A stretch of DNA of 38,730 nt, taken from Epilinea sp044228875. GTDB lineage: Bacteria > Chloroflexota > Anaerolineae > Epilineales > Epilineaceae. Both the position numbers and the translations under genes were made by a program. Location of the stretch: positions 1 through 38,730 of the forward strand of contig JBGAUA010000014.1 of NCBI GenBank assembly GCA_044228875.1, read 5' to 3'. Each line of letters begins with the position of its first letter. The first letter of the stretch is position 1. Positions 33,472-38,730 of this stretch are shown here, one piece after another. Below the pieces are notes generated by a model, which did not search any database, was not told the DNA's origin, and worked only from the letters and a program-made list of their open reading frames with translations.

Positions 33472-34431
33472 ATGAACCTTACAGGACCAGGGCAGAAGCT
33501 GTCGGTGAGTCGTCTGGACGGGCTCGTCATCCGCTCGCAGAGCGGATTCTACGCGGTGGAGACTGCCCAAGGGGCTTTCACCGCCGTGCTCCGCGGCCGG
33601 ATCAAGAAGGATCGGCGCAATCACGGCCTGGTGGCCTTGGGCGACCGGGTGGTCATCGAGGTCCTGGAACTGCCCGAAGGTGAATCGGGTCAGGTGGACG
33701 CGATTGTGGTCGACATCCACGACCGGCGAGGGGTCATCGCCCGCCGCGCCCCAGGGCCCAAGGGCGTGTGGTTGCAGGATGTGGTGGCCGCAAACATCGA
33801 TCTGGTCGTCTGCGTCCTGGCCTGCGCCGAGCCTGAGCCCAACTTCCGTCTGCTGGATCGCTTCCTTGCGGTCGCCGCCATCGACAAGATCGACGCATTG
33901 ATCGTGATCGGCAAGGTCGACCTGGGCATCAGCGAGGCCGTGGCGCGATCGTTGGCGATCTACGAACGCGTGGGCTACGAGGTCCTGCGCATCTCGACAC
34001 GAACCGGCGAGGGCATCGAACGGCTGCGGGAACTGCTGGCCGGGCGGATCAGCGCCATCGTCGGCCCCAGCGGGGTGGGCAAGTCCAGCATCATCAATGC
34101 CCTCGAGCCCAGCCTTGGGCAGCGCGTCGGCGACGTGAGCGATGCCGTGGGCAAGGGACGGCATACCACGCGGGTGGCGGAGCTCCTGCCGCTATCGGGC
34201 GGAGGCAAGGTGGCCGACACCCCCGGACTGCGCGAGATGGGCGTCTGGCAGATGGATCCCGGCGAGCTGGAATGGGCCTTCCGTGAGTTCCACGACTACC
34301 TCAACCAATGCCGATTCTCCGACTGCACCCACGTTCACGAACCGGGCTGCGCGGTGCGCGCCGCGGTGGAACGCGGCGACGTGGCCCGCGAACGCCACGA
34401 CTCCTACCTGCGGATGCTCGCCGAGCCCTGA
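33472..34431 (+). CDS. rsgA: Ribosome small subunit-dependent GTPase RsgA (YjeQ)
   Basis: 319 residues from the ATG at 33472, preceded by AGGGA; the frame is open far upstream but that is antisense to queA. The circularly permuted GTPase order is clear: an OB domain (about 15-90), then G4 (IGKVDL, 146-151), G5 region (RISTRTGEGI), G1 (GPSGVGKSS, 198-206), G2 (GRHTTR) and G3 (DTPGLRE, 249-255). The zinc site has C280, C285, H287 and C293. It acts late in 30S maturation. The G4 motif reads GKVD instead of the usual NKxD, losing the asparagine that contacts guanine, which is odd. The 3' end overlaps the S9 peptidase gene by 28 bases on the other strand. Confidence 0.95.
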   Translation: MNLTGPGQKLSVSRLDGLVIRSQSGFYAVETAQGAFTAVLRGRIKKDRRNHGLVALGDRVVIEVLELPEGESGQVDAIVVDIHDRRGVIARRAPGPKGVWLQDVVAANIDLVVCVLACAEPEPNFRLLDRFLAVAAIDKIDALIVIGKVDLGISEAVARSLAIYERVGYEVLRISTRTGEGIERLRELLAGRISAIVGPSGVGKSSIINALEPSLGQRVGDVSDAVGKGRHTTRVAELLPLSGGGKVADTPGLREMGVWQMDPGELEWAFREFHDYLNQCRFSDCTHVHEPGCAVRAAVERGDVARERHDSYLRMLAEP

Positions 34432-36341
34432 TCTGAGGCGTACACCAGGTGACGCTCCAGGAAGGCGGCGACGCTTCCCCAGAAATGCTCGATGGTCTCC
34501 CTTCGCCGCCAGCCATGCCCCTCTCCCTCGTAAACCTGGTACAGGTGAGGGATGCCGCGTCGGGCAAGGGCTGCCGCCAGCATGTCGGATTGCGCCCGTG
34601 GCACGGCCTTGTCATCTGCCCCTTGGTAGAGGGCCAGCGGTCGACTGATACGATCGGCCTGGGCCAACGGCGATCGCGCTTCGTAGAGCGCGGCCGCTTC
34701 CGGCAAGGGGCCGACCAGTCGGTCGAGGTAACGCGCTTCGAACTTGTGCGTCTCCTGGACCAGCTGCATGAGATCCGAGATTCCGTACATGCTGATGCCC
34801 GCCGCGAAAGCGTCTGGACGGGCGGTCAACGCCCTCAGCACGGTGTAGCCCCCTGCCGAACCGCCCATGATCGCCACCCGCGACCGGTCGATGCGCCCCG
34901 CCGCACCCAGGTAGTCGGCGCCGGAGATGGCATCATCCACATCGGCCTCGCCCCAGGCCCCGGCGAGTGATTGCGCATAACCGCGGCCATAGCCGGTGCT
35001 GCCCCGGTAGTTCACCGCCAGCACGCCGAAGCCGCGCGTGGCCAGGAACTGGCAGGCCGGGTTCCAGCCGGCGGTGCTCTGGGCCGTAGGCCCGCCGTGC
35101 ACGATGACGACCAAGGGAGGGCTACCGGACGCGCAGAATCGCCTGCTGATCGGTGCGTAATACAATCCAGCCACACGGTGGCCGGCCGGCCCGGGCCAGC
35201 GCAAGGACTCCGGCGCTGCAAGGTCCTCCGGTTCCAGGGTCTCACCCGACGCCCTTGCCAGCACCCGCAGGCCACCGGAAGCGGTGTCGTAGGCCAACAC
35301 CCGCGGGGCCTGGCGACTGCCGCTGGCGATGAGGCCGAGGACCCGTCCCTCGGGATCCGCATGGATGTGGCCGATGTCGTCATAGGCGCTCAGTGCCTCG
35401 ACCCGCGCCGCGCTGCCGCTGTCGGCGTCGATGCGATACAGGCGGCGATGGCCCGCTTCGGATCGGACCGCGTAGATCGCCCTCCCGTTCTCGCCGAAGG
35501 CATAGCTGCGCATGTCCTGCGCCCAGGCCGGCATGCCGTGTTCCGCCTCGCCGGTCGTCAGTCTGCGGCGCGAGCCATCCGCCAGATCCAAGCGCACCAG
35601 ATGTCCCCAGCCGGTCTCGTCGGACACGAACCAGAGGGCTCTTGAGTCGGGGCTGAACTCCGGTTGGAAGACTGAGACCTCGTCCCCGCCGGCCACGGCG
35701 CGCGCATCGTCGGCCCGCGGTTCCAGGGAGCCCTGCGGGCCCGATGCAGTCAACGCCACCGTGGCAAGGTACAGGATGGTGCCGTCCCAGGGCATGCGCG
35801 GGTGGTCCCAGGCGATGAAGGCCAGGAAACGTCCGTCCGGACTCCACCGGGGCTGCATGTAGAAGTCGTGGCCTTGGTGAAGGATGCGCGGCCACCGTTC
35901 GCCCTGCGCATCCATCACCGCCAGGCGGTCGACCCCGTCCGGGTCGTGATGAACGTAGGCGATCCATTGGCCATCGGGCGACAGGGTCGGCGAGGAAGCC
36001 CTGCCGAAGGCGGGGCTGACCGGTCGCGCGTCGCCGCCTCGCAGGTCCTGGGCGAAGAGCCGGCCGCTGTCCTGATCCACGTAGAGCAAGCGATCCTCCC
36101 CCAGGGCGAAGTCGCCGCCTCCGTAGCCGACCAGAGCCCGCACGCGGTGGCCGCGGGTCAGGTCCCGCCCACTGGACTCGCCCGCTCTTGAACTTACCAC
36201 GACGTTCTGGTCGCCGCGGCCTTCCAACCAGGCGACTGTGGCGGCGTCGGGCGCCACCCATGCGCCGCTCAAGCGGAGGTCCCCGGCCAACTGGTCCGGG
36301 CTGATCGGGCTATCCCACAGGCCGAAGGGTCTCTGCTTCAC
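34404..36341 (-). CDS. S9 family peptidase (prolyl oligopeptidase type)
   Basis: 645 residues. The start is a GTG at 36341 with AGGA 7 bases upstream. There is no signal peptide, so the protein is cytoplasmic. Residues about 40-390 form a beta-propeller with WD/PD40-like repeats (SPTLSPDGQWIAYVHHDPDG, PRWSPDGRFLAFIAWD, PEFSPDSRALWFVSDETGWGHL). The alpha/beta hydrolase domain follows (about 400-640): LVVIVHGGPTAQ, FLATRGFGVLAVNYRGSTGYGRGYAQSLAG, MGGSAGGYTVLRAL with S495, GADDKAVPRAQSDM with the acid near D577 and EGEGHGWRRRE with H609. This is the acylaminoacyl-peptidase/DPP-like branch that trims short peptides. It is a single gene, convergent with rsgA, and follows the CRTAC1-like gene with a 151-base gap. 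Confidence 0.95.
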   Translation of the reverse strand: MKQRPFGLWDSPISPDQLAGDLRLSGAWVAPDAATVAWLEGRGDQNVVVSSRAGESSGRDLTRGHRVRALVGYGGGDFALGEDRLLYVDQDSGRLFAQDLRGGDARPVSPAFGRASSPTLSPDGQWIAYVHHDPDGVDRLAVMDAQGERWPRILHQGHDFYMQPRWSPDGRFLAFIAWDHPRMPWDGTILYLATVALTASGPQGSLEPRADDARAVAGGDEVSVFQPEFSPDSRALWFVSDETGWGHLVRLDLADGSRRRLTTGEAEHGMPAWAQDMRSYAFGENGRAIYAVRSEAGHRRLYRIDADSGSAARVEALSAYDDIGHIHADPEGRVLGLIASGSRQAPRVLAYDTASGGLRVLARASGETLEPEDLAAPESLRWPGPAGHRVAGLYYAPISRRFCASGSPPLVVIVHGGPTAQSTAGWNPACQFLATRGFGVLAVNYRGSTGYGRGYAQSLAGAWGEADVDDAISGADYLGAAGRIDRSRVAIMGGSAGGYTVLRALTARPDAFAAGISMYGISDLMQLVQETHKFEARYLDRLVGPLPEAAALYEARSPLAQADRISRPLALYQGADDKAVPRAQSDMLAAALARRGIPHLYQVYEGEGHGWRRRETIEHFWGSVAAFLERHLVYASDQGSASIRR

Positions 36342-36492
36342 GAGGACATCCTGGGTGAGCGCCGCCAGGGCCGGCAGCGCGGGCGACGGCGGGCGTCAAT
36401 GGGTATCAATCTAGCGTCGGCGCCGCCGGCGCGCCAAGCGAGCGGACAAACCAGACGCAACGACGGCACCGGCCTTGGGGACGGGGTCAGCG
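36342..36492. other. Intergenic gap upstream of the S9 peptidase gene
   Basis: 151 bases without a credible gene. On the minus strand TTGGCG-18-TAGATT is a poor promoter-like pair for the S9 gene. The region also holds a GC-rich inverted repeat (about 36420-36436). Nothing else is visible. Confidence 0.25.
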
Positions 36493-38184
36493 TCAGGGGG
36501 CGCGGCCCTCTCCGCGGCGGAGGACGAGGCGGCAGTCCACGCAGCCGGCATCGAAGGCTTCGCGCAGGCCGTCCGGCCAGTGCACCTCGATGCCATCGAT
36601 CGCCGTCACGTTTCCAAGGCCCACATGGGCTTCTGGCGCGCCGGCGGAGGCATAGCTGCCGCCGCCGCCTATGAGGCGCAGCCAGGTGGCGGCGCCGGCG
36701 CGCACAGTGACTCGAGCGCCGATGGCATCGCGCTTTAGTCGGGGGTCCACCGTTGACAGACGCAGCCAATGCCCTTTCCTCGGGGCGCGGTTCTCCAGGA
36801 TGCGCAGCGGCGACTCGATGCCGCCCCGGATCAGATCCAGGTCGCCGTCGCCGTCCAGGTCGCCCGCGACCAGACCGCGCGCGACATCGCGTTGGCGACA
36901 ATGGTCACCGCAGACGCCGTCCTCCGCCTGGACGAAGCGGCCACCGGCTTCGCCGAGGAACAACAGCCCCGGTTCAGCCAGACGGTCCCAGGGCGCGGCG
37001 ACCACCGCGCCTGCCACGGGCGTGTCGCCCTTGACCCGGCCATTGGCGATGGCCAGATCGAGATTGCCGTCCAGGTCGAAGTCCGCGGCCACCACACCGA
37101 AGCCGGTAAACGGCAGGCTCGCCGGACCCAGGCCGGTCGCCGCGGTGATGTCGAGGAAGCCCGTGCCGCCCGCCTGGCCTTGGTAGAGCACGTTGGTCTC
37201 GTCCCTGAGGTTGGTCACGAAGAGGTCGGGATGCAGATCGGCGTCGATGTCCGCGGCGACGACGCCCATTCCGGCTTGCGCTTGGCCGCGCAGGTTGTAT
37301 GCCGCGCCCATCTGGATGGCGCGATTCTCGAAACGGCCGCCGCCCAGGTTGATCCAGAGGTCGTTGGCGTGCCCGTCGTTGGCCACATAGAAGTCCGGCA
37401 ATCCATCATCGCTGAAGTCGGCGCAGACCACGCCCAACCCTGCCGCGGCGACCGTCGGCAACCCGGCGGCGGCGCTGACATCTTCGAAGCGGCCGTCGCC
37501 CGCATTTCGGTAGAGGAGGTCGGAGAGCGGCCGGTAGGCGCGAGGGCCGCAATACTCCCGTTCGCCGGTGATGCTCTGGCAGGTGACCGCATCGTCGAAG
37601 TCCAGGTAGCGAGCAACGTAAAGGTCCAGCAGTCCGTCGCGGTCATAGTCGCAGAAGGCAGCCGACACCGACCAACCGGACTCGTCGATCGCCGCGGCCG
37701 CCGTGATGTCCAGGAACCTGCCGTCGCCCAGGTTGCGGTAGAGCCGATCCGGGCCGACGTTGGTGACATAGAGGTCCGGGAGGCCGTCGTTGTCGATATC
37801 GCCGGAAGCGACGCCCATGCTGTAGGCCCGCTCGTCCAGACCGCTGCCGGCGGATACGTCGGTGAAGCGCCCGTCGTCTTCCTGGCGGTAGAGCCGGTCG
37901 CCGTGGGCGCCATCGCCGAAGCCGGGCACGTCATCGTTGCCGTTGCTTAGATAGATGTCGAGATCGCCGTCCTGGTCCCAGTCGATCAACCCGACGCCGC
38001 CGCCCATGATCTCGGGCATGAACAGCCCACCGGTCGCGCCGCTGTGGTAGGCAAAGTCGACGCCCTTTTCCCCTGCCACATCTACGAGCCAAGGGCCTCC
38101 GCCGCGGCAGCCGCTCGCCGCCCAGGACAGCAGGATGCAGGCGAAGGCGTTACGGCCGGGCCGGCGACGCGGTTGCTTTGTCAT
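36493..38184 (-). CDS. CRTAC1-like FG-GAP repeat protein with UnbV/ASPIC domain
   Basis: 563 residues. The start MTKQPRRRPGRNAFACILLSWAASGC is a signal peptide whose cysteine could be a lipoprotein anchor, although the lipobox (AASGC) is imperfect. From about residue 35 there is a string of FG-GAP/VCBS repeats, each with a calcium-binding loop: DWDQDGDLDIYLSNGND, DIDNDGLPDLYVTNVG, DYDRDGLLDLYVARY, DFSDDGLPDFYVANDG, DIDADLHPDLFVTN, DFDLDGNLDLAIANG and DLDGDGDLDLIRGG. Together they form a seven-bladed propeller. The C-terminus (about 470-560) is an ASPIC/UnbV domain with GARVTVRAGA and GIEVHWPDG. The family is extracytoplasmic with no known enzyme activity. It lies 26 bases behind a TPR protein gene, a frequent pairing. 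Confidence 0.93.
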   Translation of the reverse strand: MTKQPRRRPGRNAFACILLSWAASGCRGGGPWLVDVAGEKGVDFAYHSGATGGLFMPEIMGGGVGLIDWDQDGDLDIYLSNGNDDVPGFGDGAHGDRLYRQEDDGRFTDVSAGSGLDERAYSMGVASGDIDNDGLPDLYVTNVGPDRLYRNLGDGRFLDITAAAAIDESGWSVSAAFCDYDRDGLLDLYVARYLDFDDAVTCQSITGEREYCGPRAYRPLSDLLYRNAGDGRFEDVSAAAGLPTVAAAGLGVVCADFSDDGLPDFYVANDGHANDLWINLGGGRFENRAIQMGAAYNLRGQAQAGMGVVAADIDADLHPDLFVTNLRDETNVLYQGQAGGTGFLDITAATGLGPASLPFTGFGVVAADFDLDGNLDLAIANGRVKGDTPVAGAVVAAPWDRLAEPGLLFLGEAGGRFVQAEDGVCGDHCRQRDVARGLVAGDLDGDGDLDLIRGGIESPLRILENRAPRKGHWLRLSTVDPRLKRDAIGARVTVRAGAATWLRLIGGGGSYASAGAPEAHVGLGNVTAIDGIEVHWPDGLREAFDAGCVDCRLVLRRGEGRAP

Positions 38185-38210
38185 TCGCGGCGATGTCCGC
38201 TCAAACGCGT

Positions 38211-38730
38211 TCAGGGTACCCCGCCTGACTGGCGGTAGGGTCGGTGCTGTCGAAACAGGTCCAGGCGCGCCTGGATCTGGTCTCGGATGGGATCATCCTC
38301 CGGCAGGGCCGCGAGGGCGGCCTCGGCGGCGGCGATGGCGCCGGACCAGTCCCCGGTCTCAGCCAGAGCGGTTGCCAGCAGATCCTGCCCCTGTGCCGAC
38401 CCCGACATTCCACCGGCCACCGCGCGCGCCAGGGAAAGGGCCTCGGGTCCAGCGCGAAGCGCGGCTTCCGGAGCGGTGGCCAGTTCCCAAGCCAAGGTGC
38501 CCTTGAGCAGATTGCTGGCGGGAAAGGTCGCAAGTCCGCGGCGCAACAGGGCAATGGCGTCGTCGTGGCGTCCGGCGGCCATGGCCGCGGCAGCCTGCTG
38601 CGCCACGGCGTTCTCGTCGGCGGGCGCCACCGTGCCTACTGACTTCCATGCCCCCTCCGCCTCATCCGGGCGACCCAGGAGGGTCAGTGCCTTGGCTCGG
38701 GACTCCAGCAGGCGGCTGTCGTTGGGGACC
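38211..38730 (-). CDS. TPR-repeat protein, partial (5' end beyond window)
   Basis: The frame is open to the right edge; 172 residues are visible to the stop. The visible part has tandem TPR-like helical hairpins: ESRAKALTLLGRPDEAEGAWKSV, then AAMAAGRHDDAIALLRRGLATFP and ATALAETGDWSGAIAAAEAALAALPEDDP, with the A/G at position 8, A at 20 and P at 32 typical of tetratricopeptides. The GTG at 38630 is an internal codon and not the start. It is upstream of the CRTAC1-like gene (26 bases), so the two are cotranscribed, and probably act together outside the cytoplasmic membrane. The N-terminus is missing, so a signal peptide cannot be judged. Confidence 0.85.
   Translation of the reverse strand, partial: VPNDSRLLESRAKALTLLGRPDEAEGAWKSVGTVAPADENAVAQQAAAAMAAGRHDDAIALLRRGLATFPASNLLKGTLAWELATAPEAALRAGPEALSLARAVAGGMSGSAQGQDLLATALAETGDWSGAIAAAEAALAALPEDDPIRDQIQARLDLFRQHRPYRQSGGVP

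Noticed and set aside
36769..37950. Long plus-strand open frame (393 codons) opposite the CRTAC1-like gene
   Set aside because: It is the mirror of the Asp/Gly-rich repeats on the other strand; the minus-strand protein has clear FG-GAP loops and an UnbV domain.

Overview
The window is GC-rich and densely coded, with many 4-base ATGA/GTGA stop-start overlaps. It most likely comes from an uncultured member of the Chloroflexota. The best sign is the secreted protein at 28331-30418, which has Thr/Pro linkers of TPTRTPT type and a VYLPMLAKN segment; a second secreted protein (7249-8064) ends in IYLPALSRR. Such YLP-type tails are typical of secreted Chloroflexi proteins. This assignment is an inference. 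No rRNA, tRNA, CRISPR array, transposase or prophage gene was seen. At the left edge an in-frame join puts a piece of glycosyltransferase family 2 onto an unrelated membrane protein, so the first 150 bases or so may be a chimeric assembly.

Layout. 1-2640 (minus): a truncated membrane protein and a metallopeptidase-like protein without visible catalytic residues. 2683-7301: mutL, a class I aminotransferase (minus), a LOG-type Rossmann protein and a MoaB-type molybdopterin protein. 7249-13205 (minus): an NYN/LOTUS protein, then a tightly overlapping set of eukaryotic-type UDP-glucose pyrophosphorylase, bifunctional FTCD and a secreted protein. 13460-18089: an MBL-fold hydrolase, a small unknown protein, an alpha/beta hydrolase and an SLC13 permease with four RCK_C domains. 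18235-18783: rfbC, divergent from the permease, with two clear sigma70-like promoters between them.

18800-26716 is the most interesting part. A methyltransferase and an amidohydrolase stand head to head. They are followed by five overlapping plus-strand genes: two paralogous BchE-like cobalamin-binding radical SAM enzymes, two class I methyltransferases (one with a zinc ribbon) and a radical SAM/SPASM-like enzyme. This looks like a dedicated biosynthetic operon of unknown product. No precursor peptide, NRPS or PKS was seen.

26827-38730: a one-pass membrane protein with a cytoplasmic LuxR-type HTH and an outside kelch propeller, a large secreted protein, a strong terminator, a membrane-anchored clan GH-A glycosidase-like protein, queA and rsgA (divergent), an S9 peptidase, and a CRTAC1-like FG-GAP/UnbV protein with an upstream TPR protein that runs off the right edge. 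Housekeeping genes (mutL, queA, rsgA, moaB, rfbC) are interleaved with surface and specialised-metabolism genes. Several promoters appear to start transcription at or very near the start codon.
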